From contig JANEZZ010000401.1 in NCBI GenBank assembly GCA_026122225.1, positions 372,001-436,000 of the forward strand: DNA of 64,000 nucleotides, written 5' to 3'. The stretch is from Heloderma charlesbogerti. Taxonomy: Eukaryota; Chordata; Lepidosauria; Squamata; Helodermatidae. Both the position numbers and the translations under genes were made by a program. The notes under the pieces are model-generated. The model worked only from the letters and a program-made list of their open reading frames with translations. It had not been told where the DNA came from and searched no databases. This document shows positions 20,592-59,133 of this stretch, piece by piece (position 1 is the stretch's first letter; each line of letters opens with the position of its first letter).

Positions 20592-22041
20592 GATGACAGT
20601 ATTCCAGCCGAGCTATTTAAAATCCTAAAAGATGATGCTGTTAAAGTGCTGCATTCAATATGCCAACAAATCTGGAACACTCAACAGTGGCCACAAGACT
20701 GGAAAAGGTCAGTTTACATTCCAATTCCAAAGAAGGGCAACGCCAAAGAGTGTTCAAACTACTGCACCATTGCGCTCATTTCACATGCCAGCAAGGTGAT
20801 GCTCAAAATCCTACAAGCTAGGCTTCAGCAGTATGCGAACCGAGAACTACCGGAAGTACAAGCTGGGTTTCGAAGAGGCAGAGGAACTAGAGATCAAATC
20901 GCCAACATTCGCTGCATCATGGAGAAAGCAAGAGAATTCCAGAAAAACGTCTATTTCTGCTTCATTGACTACGCTAAAGCCTTTGATTGTGTGGATCACA
21001 ACAAACTGTGGCAAATTCTTAAAGTGGTGGGAGTACCAGACCACCTTACCTGTCTCCTGAAAAACCTGTACGAGGGTCAAGAAGCAACAGTAAGAACCGG
21101 ACATGGAACAACCGATTGGTTCAAAATTGGGAAAGGAGTACGACAAGGCTGCATATTGTCACCCTGCTTATTTAACTTATATGCAGAGTACATCATGAGA
21201 AACGCTGGGTTGGATGAATCAGAGGTTGGAATTAAGATTGCTGGGAGAATTATCAACAACCTCCGATATGCAGACGATACCACCCTAATGGCAGAAAGTG
21301 AAGAGGATCTCAAGAGCCTCTTGTTGAGGGTGAAAGAGGAGAGTGCAAAAGCTGGTTTGAAACTCAACATTAAAAAAACTAAGATCATGGCATCTGGCCC
21401 CATCACTTCCTGGCATATAGAAGGGGAAGAAATGGAAGCAGTGACAGATTTTACTTTCTTGGGCTCCAAGATCACCGTAGATGGTGACTGTAGCCATGAA
21501 ATTAAAAGACGCTTGCTCCTTGGGAGGAAAGCTATGGCAAACCTAGACAGCATAGTAAAAAGCAGAGACATCACCTTGCCGTCTAATCAAAGCTATGGTT
21601 TTCCCAGTAGTAATGTATGGCTGTGAGAGCTGGACTATAAGGAAGGCTGAGCGCCGAAGAATTGATGCTTTTGAACTGTGGTGCTGGAGAAGACTCTTAC
21701 GAGTCCCCTGGACTGCAAGGAGGTCAAATCAGTCCATCCTAAAGGAAATCAACCCTGAGTGCTCATTGGAAGGACAGTTGATGAAGCTGAAGCTCCAATA
21801 TTTTGGCCACCTAATGCGAAGAGAAAACTCCCTGGAAAAGACCCTGATGCTGGGAAAGACTGAAGGCAAAAGGAGAAGGGGACGGCAGAGGATGAGATGG
21901 CTAGATAGCATCACGGATGCAATGAATATGAACTTGAGCACGCTCCGGGAGAGAGCGCAGGACAGGAAGGCCTGGCGTGCTATGGTCCACGGGGTCACGA
22001 AGAATCGGACACGACTGAACGACTGAACAACAACAACAACA
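20592..22041 (+). mobile_element. BovB (RTE clade) LINE, 5'-truncated, nearly open, copy 2
   Basis: Encodes most of BovB ORF2 from IPAELFKILKDDAVKVLHSI through the RT motifs (IPIPKKGNAKECSNYCTIAL, QAGFRRGRGTRDQIANIRC, LRYADDTTLMAESEED) to the C-terminal MYGCESWTIRKAERRRIDAF and MVHGVTKNRTRLND. One short deletion near 21580 shifts the frame between the two long open frames (to 21626, and 21595-22026). The element ends ACGACTGAACAACAACAACA. A perfect 12-bp target duplication AACCTAAACCCC lies at 20580-20591 and 22042-22053. The residues before DDS in the open frame are target-site sequence, not BovB. The near-open frames and intact duplication suggest a young insertion. It splits a family A element. 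Confidence 0.95.
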
Positions 22042-22053
22042 AACCTAAACCCC

Positions 22054-22383
22054 AGGGGCAAAATCCAGCCCTCATGGCACCCCCCACAAAGCCATGCCTT
22101 TCCCCCTTTTCTCCCGACAACTTATCGTTTGGTGGTTTCCTGGCTTTTGTGCAGTTTTTCTCCCATTCTAAAAGGTTGAAATGCCTCTCCGAAGGCTGAT
22201 GACTGGCAGGAAGAGCTTGAAACTACAATATGCTGGCATTCTCTGTGTTTTGGGCCTTACTCCTTTTGCCTCTGGGCCTGCTTCCATTGCTTTCAGCCCT
22301 GCCTGCCCCTGGAATGTGACCCCCAAGATCTCTGAAATTGAATTAGACCCTCAGGCTGAAAGAGGTTCAGCACCCCTGCAATA
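22054..22383 (+). repeat. Family A hAT-like element, right part
   Basis: Continues the element interrupted by BovB: GTTTGGTGGTTTCCTGGCTT, ACTGGCAGGAAGAGCTTG, then CTCAGGCTGAAAGAGGTTCA and a CACCCCTG terminus. The few bases before 20580 belong to the same element. Confidence 0.6.
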
Positions 22384-23520
22384 GTCACTTTTGGTTCAAA
22401 ACAGAGCCGCAGTTGCACAAAGTATTCACACTCATTCCCTTGCAGAGGAGTGGTTCAGCTCTTGCGAGGTGCTTCTCTCTCCTTCCTACAGCTCACCTCT
22501 TGCACAGCTGCCCTGAAGAACTGCTTGTTCATGTATTCCACTGTGGCAATAAAACACATTCGATGGAAAGGGGAAAAAAAGAAAAAAGCAAGCAATAAGG
22601 CAATCACTCAAATCTAAAAGATGCAAGGAAGATTTGATTAAGGTCACTCACTCCACTTTGACAGAGAGATTGTTGGCAGGCAGGTCAGATCAGGGATCGC
22701 TTAGGTTGTGTGATCCCCTGGATTCTGTCTCACAACCTGGATTTCTTGCAATCTTGGGCCCCAGTCGGTGGCTTTCTCCAACGTTCTCCTCCCAGATATT
22801 GTCTCTGCTGTGTTCAGACACACCAAGTAACTAAGCAATGAAGAGTGAAATGGGCTCCAACAACCAACCCACAAACCACAAGAAGGAAATCACCTTTAAA
22901 TTTTCAGTAACCACTCCAGAGTCTCTCCATGGTGGGTGGAGAGAGGGCAAGGTTAGTCTTAAAGTAGAATAATGTTTGTTTTTCTGCAGGCATTGGAGAA
23001 GCTGCCAAGAATCAGGAGAAATATGAGCCAATTATGATGATAGCATTAGAATTTATTCACACACCTCCACCGTCCTTTATTATCACGAAATATTGTGCAT
23101 AGACAAAATCACAAGAAAATAAAAGCAGTAAGTGATAGGAAACGGAACCAAACAGGATAAAAAAAAAAGCAGGATTTTTTAAAACTATTAAAAGTAGTTA
23201 AAAATAAGTTATTGTAGCATAATAAAAGATCACAACAAAGAGCAGGTATAATTCTTTAGAAAACCAGGAATTACACAGAGTGAAACCATTGGAAAGAATC
23301 AGTTCCCCATATTGGACTACACAGGTCTCCAAAGTTAATTGATAGAGGAAAATGTAATTTGAGATAAACTGTCAGTATCAGCAATAAAAGTGTCTCCCCA
23401 CTTTTTTTAAAGAAACAATTCCGGTTTTAAACAGTTAATAGAATGCACTAGATTTGTGATTAACTGTCACCTTCACCAAGGCAAGTGTCTGCTATAATTA
23501 AAAACAAACAAACAAGCATT
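22384..23520. other. Spacer, no gene seen
   Basis: No coding frame with support. A/T-rich after 23030. No recognised element. Confidence 0.4.
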
Positions 23521-23526
23521 CCCATT

Positions 23527-23880
23527 TTAAATGCTGGGCACAGTCCTATGCAGGTTGATACAAAAAATAGTCCTACAACTCCCAGCATTGATTGATTGAT
23601 TGACTGATTGATTGCATTTATACTCCGCCTTTTTTCCTCTTGCAAGGAACCCAAGGCAGCTTACATTATCCTCCTCTCCATTTTATCCTCACAACAACAA
23701 CCCTGTGAGGTGGGTTGGGCTGAGAGTGTGTGACTGGCCCAAAGTCACCCAGTGAGCTTCCATGGCTGAGTGGGGACTAGAACCCGGATCTCCCAGCTCC
23801 TAGTCCAACACTCTTGCCACTGGGGAATGCTGGGAGGCATAGAACCCTTTTCTGTATAAACATGCATGGGGTTGCACATT
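23527..23880. repeat. Palindromic MITE (family Q) interrupted by a SINE
   Basis: Left half GCACAGTCCTATGCAGGTTG ... CCTACAACTCCCAGCATT and right half GGGAATGCTGGGAGGCATAG ... CTGTATAAACATGCATGGGG are inverted copies. Related uninterrupted copies are at 6868 and 31126. Confidence 0.65.
23596..23830 (-). repeat. tRNA-derived CORE/MIR-like SINE (type 1)
   Basis: Antisense copy: TATACTCCGCCTTTTTTCCT, CTCACAACAACAACCCTGTG, GTCACCCAGTGAGCTTCCAT, GAACCCGGATCTCCCAGC (B-box region) and CCAACACTCTTGCCACT (near the A box). Preceded by a (TGAT)n tract and sitting in the centre of the MITE above. Confidence 0.85.
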
Positions 23881-23892
23881 TAATCCCCCCGC

Positions 23893-24190
23893 CCCCGCAC
23901 CTTCCCTCCCTATTCCTTTTTGTCTGTGTATCGTGTCTTTTTAAATTGTAAACCTGCAGGGGCAGGGAGTGCCTTGTTTTACTGATTGTATGCAAGCTGC
24001 TCCAGGAATCATTTTGGCTGAGGAATAGGATAAAAATAATTAAATGAATAAACAGATCTTTGGGCAGGATGCATGTGGATGGAAGTCATCAATTGCACGT
24101 GTATATAAATGTGTGCACATGATCACTAAGGAACCGGGAATCTTTTTGGCTGAGGAGCACCATAAAAACAATTTAAATAACTAATAAATA
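23893..24190 (+). repeat. Family B retroposon, two 3' ends
   Basis: Plus-oriented: CCTATTCCTTTTTGTCTGTG, AATTGTAAACCTGCAGGGGC, AAGCTGCTCCAGGAATCATT and an AAATGAATAAA tail. A second shorter 3' end is at 24125-24190. Confidence 0.55.
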
Positions 24191-24334
24191 GAATCTCACC
24201 ATTCCAACTCAGAATCCTAAAGTGCAGAGATTTCAGCTGCCATCTAATCCATCAGCAGACCTGCCCAAAGGACGGATAATCCCATCTCCTAAAGGTCAGC
24301 CTACAGGATGCCCTAATGTTTAAGGCCTAAAGAA

Positions 24335-24690
24335 GGAAACAATAGAGGTTCATAGGGAGAATGCCTTCTAAGTGGTGGCCTCCAGTTATGGAATGAGCTC
24401 CCCCCTGAGGCTTGCCTCTCTTCCGCACCAGGTTAAGACTGCCCTCTACTCCTAGGCATTTAATGGCATACGAGGGGGCTTTTTTGTCAGCTGCCTTGAA
24501 CAGGTTTAGAATTGAAATTGTTTACTGAAATTGTTTTTAGCTGTTTAAAGTATTGAAATTTTGTACATTAAAATGTTTAGATTATGTTTTATTATAATGT
24601 ATCTGTGGTTTGTAGTTTTTGCAAATTGTTGTGAACCTCCTAGAGATTGGGCCTTATAGAAATGAAACACATAAATAAATAAATAGTAAG
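24335..24690 (+). repeat. L2 LINE 3' end
   Basis: Text for the ORF2 C-terminus (GTTATGGAATGAGCTCCC, CTTCCGCACCAGGTTAAGAC) then the GGGCCTTATAGAAATGAAAC tail and AATAAATAAATA. Confidence 0.7.
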
Positions 24691-25137
24691 ATATACTGTT
24701 GCAGAGTGCAGAGAAAACAGAGTTTGTCTCCCTCTGGGATAACTAGAACTCGGATACCACCCGTCACATTTTTTTTAGGACTGCATTCTTTCCCCTGGCT
24801 AACCAGGGAGATCAGGATCAGTTGTATTTGTGTGTGATTTTAAAGTTAATTTTTAAAAATATAAATGCTTATAGAAATTGCCGATGGCATATGCCTTCTC
24901 AAAAGAGCATTCCCCCCCGCACTCACTTTCATACACGGAAGGCATGCCTTTCCTATGACGAATCCTGCCACAACAGATGCGTGCATCGTCTAAACATGAA
25001 ATAAGCGTGTTTCTCACTTCAAGAAACATTTCTCCCCCTGCAAATCTATATGAGTGCAATCTGATGAATCGATTGAATTTCTGCAGTGAGGCTGCAACCC
25101 TAATTCAAACTCATAAGATTCATCATGTTTCATTAAT

Positions 25138-25262
25138 GCAGCCTTCATCAGCCTGGCTCCCTCTGGACATGTTGGACTATGCCTCCCCCATCATCCAGAG
25201 CTCAGGATGATAGAAATTGTAGACCAACACATCCAGAGGGTGTGAGGCTGGCGAAGGTTGCA
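25138..25262. repeat. Palindromic MITE (family P)
   Basis: Arms GACATGTTGGACTATGCC and TTGTAGACCAACACATCCAG are inverted around CATCATCCAGAGCTCAGGATG. Confidence 0.6.
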
Positions 25263-25284
25263 TTAATCAACAGTTCTACGTTTG

Positions 25285-25480
25285 ATACATGTATATTCCA
25301 CCCCTGGGGTGCCCTACGGGAGCCACCCGTTTACTCCCCTTTTTAATTCTCACAACAACCTGGTGAAGTAGGTTAGGCCAAGAGATAAGTGACTGGCCCA
25401 AGATCACCTAATGAACTGATTCATGACTGAGCAGGGGATTTGAACTCTATACTCCCTAGGCCTAGTCCAGCACCCTGATG
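25285..25480 (-). repeat. CORE/MIR-like SINE (type 1), diverged
   Basis: TCTCACAACAACCTGGTGAAG, AAGTGACTGGCCCAAGATCAC and GATTTGAACTCTATACTCCC in the order of the SINE at 23596, without its A-box end. Confidence 0.65.
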
Positions 25481-25624
25481 ACTCCAATATGCTGGCTCGG
25501 ATGGGATTTGCCTCTTGGGAAGGCCATAACCAGGACAGAATAATGGCTGTCCATTGCTGTTTGCAGCACGTTGTAAATACAGGTAGGCTGCTTTTGAGCA
25601 TGGAAGATCCATCCACCGTCATGT

Positions 25625-25890
25625 GTTATAGCAGGGGTGGGAAGGTAGTAGTCAGAAAGAGAGTGGCAGAGAGATAAAAGAGGGTGGCAAAAACAGAGAG
25701 AGAAAGGGGGTGGCTGAAAGAGAGGGAGAGGGAAGGTGTGGCAGAGAGAGAGAGAAAGCAAGAGAAAAAAGGTGGCAGAGAGAAAAGGGGGTGGCAGAGT
25801 GAGAGAGAGAAAGAGAGAAGGGGATGATAAAGAGATAGAGAGAAACTGGGGCGGCAGGGGAAGAGAGAGAGAGAAAAGGGGTCACCCAAC
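25625..25890. repeat. Polypurine tract, degenerate GAGAGA/GGTGGCAGA repeats
   Basis: About 260 bp with almost no pyrimidines on the plus strand. Irregular units are built from AGAGAGAGAAAG and GGGGGTGGCAGAG. Such R/Y tracts can adopt triplex structures. The left edge reads CAGGGGTGGGAAGG, which resembles a hAT terminus. Confidence 0.85.
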
Positions 25891-26089
25891 CCACATTTCG
25901 CTCCACCCAGTCCAGTCCCTGACGAATTACCCAGAAGGGAGTGCTGTCCTCATCAGAAAACAACATGCATGCTGGCTCCGAGCCATTGATAGACGCATCC
26001 TGTGTATAGTGACTCAAAAGCCTTCTCCCCCTCCTTTGTTTGTTCTCATTATGCTGAAATGGATGCTCCACCTTCAGTGGCAGTCTACC

Positions 26090-26245
26090 TCTTAATACCA
26101 GGAGCTGGCGGAGAAACCACAGAGAAGAACGGTTCTCTTTCCTTTGTTCATGACCTTCTTGTGGGCTTCCCAAAGGCATCTGGCGGTCTCCTGTTGGAAA
26201 TAGGATACTGGGTTGAATGGACATTTGATCTTGATACAGCAAAGC
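26090..26245 (+). repeat. L3-like LINE tail, diverged
   Basis: CTTCTTGTGGGCTTCCCAAA, GGCATCTGGCGGTCTCCTGT and GGATACTGGGTTGAATGGAC correspond to the tail ending at 14985. Confidence 0.5.
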
Positions 26246-26446
26246 ATTAAAAAAAAAAAAACTTGTGTTCTAAGCCTGAAGCTATGTAGATTTCATTTAA
26301 AGAGATTAAATTGCACAGTAAATAGCAGCAGCAATCATCACAACAACAAATATTGCAACTGTAAATAATAATAACAATAAAATATTTCACCGCTGATAAT
26401 AACAATGATAAAAATATTGCACCACAAATATTATCATTAGTATTTC

Positions 26447-26705
26447 TATTTATTTATTTATTTAAAACATTTTTATCCTGCTGCTCAGCCAAAACAGCTC
26501 TTGGAACGGCTTACATATAATCAGGAGAAGAGGACAGCCCTTGCCTGCAGGTTTACAATCTAAAAAGACAGGGCACAAAAGGAAGAAGGGGAGGGGAGGG
26601 AAGAGGAAAAAAGCAAATGGTCTTTCAGCAAGGCTTAGGAATGGCCCTATTTCCCATCTCAACTCTCCTTGCTGCAACCTGCTGAAATGGCTGTTAGCTA
26701 TTACT
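26447..26705 (-). repeat. Family B retroposon, near-full copy
   Basis: TTTATTTATTTATTTAAAAC, TATCCTGCTGCTCAGCCAAA, GGCTTACATATAATCAGGAG, AATCTAAAAAGACAGGGCAC and GGGAAGAGGAAAAAAGC in order. Confidence 0.65.
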
Positions 26706-26759
26706 ATTACTATTATTATATTTTATTTAAAATAATTTTTAGGCCATCTGTAAGGGCAG

Positions 26760-26995
26760 AACCCTCCCAAGGCAGTGCAGAAGTTTAAAAAAATGCAGAA
26801 CTATGCAAAACAAATGCAATATAAAAGCCATGACTCAGTCTTCAGTAAAATACTATATGAAAACAGATAACACCAATAAAATCAGCAGCCCACAGACTGT
26901 GGAAAGGCTGAAGAAAACAAAAGAGTTTAGAGGTCTTTCCAGAGGTGTGGGGCCACCACTGAGAAGGCCCTCTGCCTTGTACTAGCCAGCTGAAT
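26760..26995. repeat. Degraded LINE/SINE tail
   Basis: CCACCACTGAGAAGGCCCTC with a preceding A-rich region resembles an L2-type 3' end; weakly supported. Confidence 0.35.
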
Positions 26996-27057
26996 TGCCA
27001 TAATAATAATGATGATGATGATGCAGCCCTTGTTTTTAATTATTGCTAATTATCAGC

Positions 27058-27106
27058 AAAATATGGAACGCTTCACGAATTTGCGTGTCATCCTTGCGCA
27101 GGGGCC

Positions 27107-27157
<51 letters not shown>

Positions 27158-27163
27158 GAGCAC
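27058..27163 (-). ncRNA. RNU6: U6 spliceosomal snRNA
   Basis: A 106-base match to vertebrate U6 with no mismatch I can find. It has the 5' stem (GTGCTCGCTTCGGCAGCACA), the ACAGAGA box that pairs with the 5' splice site, the AGC triad region with GATTAGCATGG, and the 3' end GCGTTCCATATTTT. Transcription by Pol III would stop in the TTTT at 27061-27058; this T run is only four bases, shorter than in many U6 genes. Unlike the many processed U6 pseudogenes of vertebrates it has a complete external promoter and no A-tail or target duplication, so it is probably functional. Confidence 0.93.
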
Positions 27164-27186
27164 GAACCTATGTTCTGTTCAAGTTC

Positions 27187-27228
27187 TATATATACCTCTA
27201 AGCATTACATTTTTGTAGGACATGGTGA
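27187..27228 (-). promoter_or_regulatory. RNU6: U6 core promoter: TATA box and PSE
   Basis: TATATATA at 27187-27194 lies 24-31 bases upstream of the U6 start. TCACCATGTCCTACAAAAAT at 27228-27209 sits at about -65 to -46 and begins with the TCACC of the vertebrate proximal sequence element (SNAPc site). Spacing is that of type 3 Pol III promoters. Confidence 0.85.
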
Positions 27229-27360
27229 TTAATCCAAAGCTATTTTTATCTTGGCACTGTCTTCTGTATTACTTCGAATAAAGAAAACCACTACATCGCT
27301 GTCTTATAGAGTGAAGTTTTGAAGAAATTTAAGCAAAACCTCAGAAGAGATTAGAACTTG

Positions 27361-27409
27361 CTTCCACGGTGCATGATGGGAAGGGGCGGGAAGGCCTCCT
27401 TATGGAAAT
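27361..27409 (-). promoter_or_regulatory. RNU6: U6 distal sequence element (SPH + octamer-like)
   Basis: On the minus strand CTTCCCATCATGCACCGTGG (about -220 to -201) matches the SPH/ZNF143 site. ATTTCCAT at 27409-27402 (-246 to -239) differs by one base from the Oct-1 octamer. Position and pairing are typical of snRNA gene enhancers. Confidence 0.75.
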
Positions 27410-27639
27410 AAACGGGCTTTGCGTTGGGCGGGAGAGGGAGAACAAAGAGGTATACAAAAACTACGAGTGCGCTACAGGCTCCTCACTTCCGGATCCCATT
27501 CCAGTTCCTCCCAGTATCCATATGCGGTCCAAAAATTATAAGAATTACATAAAAACAATTGAAAAGAGGTCAGTTAAAAAAAGGGGGCAAGAGTTGAGGT
27601 TCCCTTTGGCTATTGCAGATCATCAGTCTCTTCAACGAG

Positions 27640-27676
27640 TTCCAAAATTATATTATTATTATTATTATTATTATTT
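27640..27676. repeat. (TTA)n microsatellite
   Basis: About ten TTA/ATT units between the U6 gene and the TMEM259 promoter. Confidence 0.9.
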
Positions 27677-28029
27677 GTTGCTTTTAAAAACAATTATCAT
27701 TTTAACGGAAAGGTCAACATGGTACAATCAGAAACCAGAAGAGAGAGAGAGAAAAAAAACATCAATCCTTTCGACATCTCCTGCTTGAAAAAGCCTCGAT
27801 TTCCCTATCCAATGCCTTATCAGGACAGGCAGAAATTCAACAGGTAGAGTTATGCATTAGTGGGGCGAATAAGAAGAGGTTCCCCTTTTTTAACATTTTC
27901 CCGGCATGACTATCAAGTTCTCTTTTTTGGGGTGGGGGGGAGGATGCTTTTGAAAGCACCCCTCCATAAAAAGAAGAAAAAAAAAACCCAGCCGTCAATC
28001 AGGCACCGCAAGTGTTGTTATCCTCATCT

Positions 28030-28290
28030 TGACCGCATGCCCTTTGGCGCCGCTTCGCCTCCTCCCCTCCGTTCGGAGGGAGACGCGCCCCTTTTCTTTC
28101 CCAGAATCCTTTTGGCCACGCAGGTTGGTGCTCTCGCTCGCCCGCCCGCCTTCCCCCTCCCTTCCGTGGTGACGTCATCACCGCGGCCTGAGCGGGCGGG
28201 GGAAGAGGAGGAGGCAAGGGGAAGGAACGAACCAAACAAAATGGCGGCGGCCGGGGCGGACGCGAAGGGGGACTGAGAGGTGGCTACCAG
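28030..28290 (+). promoter_or_regulatory. TMEM259: TMEM259 CpG-rich promoter
   Basis: GC-rich, CpG-dense stretch upstream of the TMEM259 coding start. It holds a full cAMP-response/ATF site TGACGTCA (28170-28177) inside a longer near-palindrome, GC boxes (GAGCGGGCGGGGGAAG), and a YY1-type AAAATGGCGGC at 28238-28248 that usually lies just downstream of a transcription start. No TATA box is seen. The start site is inferred, not observed. Confidence 0.7.
28241..28276 (+). CDS. Possible upstream ORF in the TMEM259 5' UTR
   Basis: ATG within the YY1-like motif opens 11 codons (MAAAGADAKGD) to a TGA. If transcription starts just upstream this would be a short uORF; whether it is translated is unknown. 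Confidence 0.3.
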   Translation: MAAAGADAKGD

Positions 28291-28539
28291 GGGACAGGGC
28301 GCTCCTTCGCCGGCCCCCGTCGACGGAAAGGGCTTGAGGAGTGGGGGGCGAAGCCAGCGCAGCCCACCTTTTTGCTCCCCCGTAGCTCTTGGGGGTGCCA
28401 TTCCTCCGCCCCGGGCTGGTTCTCTACCCCCTCCCTTATTGACAGCTCTGGGGGCAGCTGCACACCCTCCCCTGACTAGGCCCATTTTGGAGGGAGGGAG
28501 GGAGGGAGGGGCCTCCGTGTGGGTGACCCCTTCCTTTCC

Positions 28540-29250
28540 CTCTCCCCATAAAGACTCTTGACCCCTGTTCGGGGTCTTCGGGGGCAGGGGTCCCCTTCCG
28601 AAAGGGGGGGTGTATGTGTGCGGGGCGCTCCCCCACACCTCTGGCTGGCCATTGGGAAGCCACCCCCGTCTCCCCCCTCCTGCCCAGACTGCGGCCTTGG
28701 AGGTAGGCATTTCCTCCTTCCTTCCTTCCTTCCTTCCTTCCTTCCCCCCTCCCTCCATTTTATTCCTCTGCCAAAGCGTCTCCTTCCGCCCCACGTTGTG
28801 CCCGTCCAGTTTTGTGGCTTGGCATCCCCCTCCCCATTGAGGTAACGGGCTGCACGGAATCCCTCTTCCCAGTTCTGGGCCTTCTGAGGTAGGCGTTCAC
28901 CCCCCCCACACACACACACACCCTTTGAGACCTCTGGCAAAGCTTCTCGCTCTGCCCTGGGTCGGGCCTCCTCTTGCGACTTTGTGGGATTTGGCAAATA
29001 TACAAGGGTCGTAACACTCCGAACCCCACTCTACCCGCGTCCCCCAGGTTGGGGTGTTTGAGGTCGGTATCTCCCCCCTCCCTCTTTCCCCACCCGTTTG
29101 CTTCTTTTGGCAAAACCTCTCCTCCTTTTTCTGCTCTGGATTGTGGCCTGTACAGCTTTGTGGTTTGGCAACCCAAATATTTCAGTAAAGGTTTTACCCC
29201 CTCCAGCCTACACCCCCCCCTTCCCAACCCCACACATTGGGGGCTGGACA
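28540..29250. repeat. Degenerate ~180-bp tandem array near the TMEM259 5' end
   Basis: Three markers recur in order: GAGGTAGGCATTTCC (28699), GAGGTAGGCGTTCACC (28885) and GAGGTCGGTATCTCCC (29061). Each is followed by a CTCTGGCAAAGC-like motif and TTTTGTGGCTTGGCA/TTTGTGGTTTGGCA. Spacing is about 186 and 176 bp. Interspersed C- and G-runs and a (TTCC)n run at 28716-28744. Confidence 0.65.
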
Positions 29251-57681
<28,431 letters not shown>

Positions 57682-59127
57682 GCTCCCTCCTCCGTAGCAG
57701 GCTAGATGCCTTTCCGTTCTCATTGTTTGGTTTTCACACACGCACCCATAATTCCTCTTCAACGAGAGGCAGGACGCAAGATACAGAGAGAATAATCTCT
57801 CCACCTGCTCAGAAAAGAAAACATGAAAAGAGGGGCTGGCAGTAATAGATGTTGTCCCCAAATCTGGTTCCTTCCCTTGCAGCTGACCATAGCGGTTTCT
57901 GCCCCTTTCCCCACTTGGCATCCTAACCCTCACCTCCTTTTCTCCCCCCTCCCCCCGTAAAATCATGGGACTCCCCTTGAGATCTGCTGGAGATCTTGAC
58001 ATAATTTTGACTGGAACGTTTTTGTTTGGTTTTGTTCTGTTGGCAAGCGGGGAGGCCATTAAGAAATGGGGATCATGGCAAACCACTTTAAATGCACCCC
58101 TTTTCAGGGCAGGCTGGGTGACCATGAAAAGAAACAGACCTTTGAGGGGAATGGATAGTGAGACAGTTCGATGGGCACTGGCTGTGGGATGATTAGCAGC
58201 CACTGTTCCATGGGATCTCTCGTTCTGATGGCTTAGAAAAGTCCCCCTGGCTTTTGCCATGGGGGCTCCATCCACAGATATATAAACAGTCTCTTTCGGA
58301 ACAAATCATTAATAGGTGTTTTTTTTTTTAAATGGAGATACAGAGGGTTATTAAATAATGTGACATGCTTGGAAAGAAGTGGCAGTTGTTAGTCTCTTGT
58401 TGAGCCAATCTTTTGTGTCCACTGATTGTGTCCACGGAAGGTCGGGTGCCGGTCTCCGATTCCTTTCCACCACCACGCACATAAGTTCCTGCTGTGGAAC
58501 AAGGGTTCCGCGAGGAAATGATCGCAAAGCGCCAGAACTGGTTCTCTCTGCAGTTGTTGGCTGACCTGGAGATGTGTTCCTGTTGGGTGTTTCGAAGGAG
58601 GGGGCACAAAACTGCTTAGTTCAGGTTCTGCAAGCTAAGACTGATGGTGCTTCTGATTTCACTCTGATGTTGGCTAATATTAGGAAATGGGGAAGTCCAT
58701 AATATCTTGGAAGTGGGGAGCAAAAAGATGGGGCAGGCTAGATCGAGCACAGCAGCCTGGCTTGAAAGTCAGTTTTCCTTGTGTTTAGCAGTGGCTGATG
58801 CCCCTGAGGTTTGGTGGGGCCAATGGTGAGGAAGTGCCTGGCCCTTGTCAGCTGTACGTTGGGGCAAATGTACCTGTTTGTTGGGGGATCTCTCTGCCAC
58901 AAGTGGGGGGTGGCGCGATCCCATTTATCCCAAATATAGAGCCGCCTCTGGTTATGTTGCCAAGTCATCCGATCAGCACCTGCCCAGCCCTCTTCTGTCC
59001 TTGCACAGATGCTTTCCCCCACCCGATTTTTGTTTATGCTGCATGGTGGCTTAGGATATTCCACAGTCCCAAGCACCTTTTTCTTGTCACTAGATGTGTC
59101 GCATTTGCCCTTCTCTCAAGTCTTGGA

Positions 59128-59133
59128 AATAAA
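59128..59133 (+). terminator. TMEM259: Candidate TMEM259 polyadenylation signal (proximal)
   Basis: AATAAA in CTTGGAAATAAAGAGAACG; no strong GT-rich element follows. Use not provable from sequence. Confidence 0.35.

Noticed and set aside
24778..25100. Short open frames near 24822-25059 on both strands
   Set aside because: No splice sites, no family resemblance and strong overlap of frames on both strands; chance frames.
28024..28794. A 256-codon minus-strand frame opposite the TMEM259 promoter
   Set aside because: Low-complexity Gly/Arg/Pro/Glu protein expected from a CpG-rich, G-run region; no start context or splice sites; no recognisable domain.
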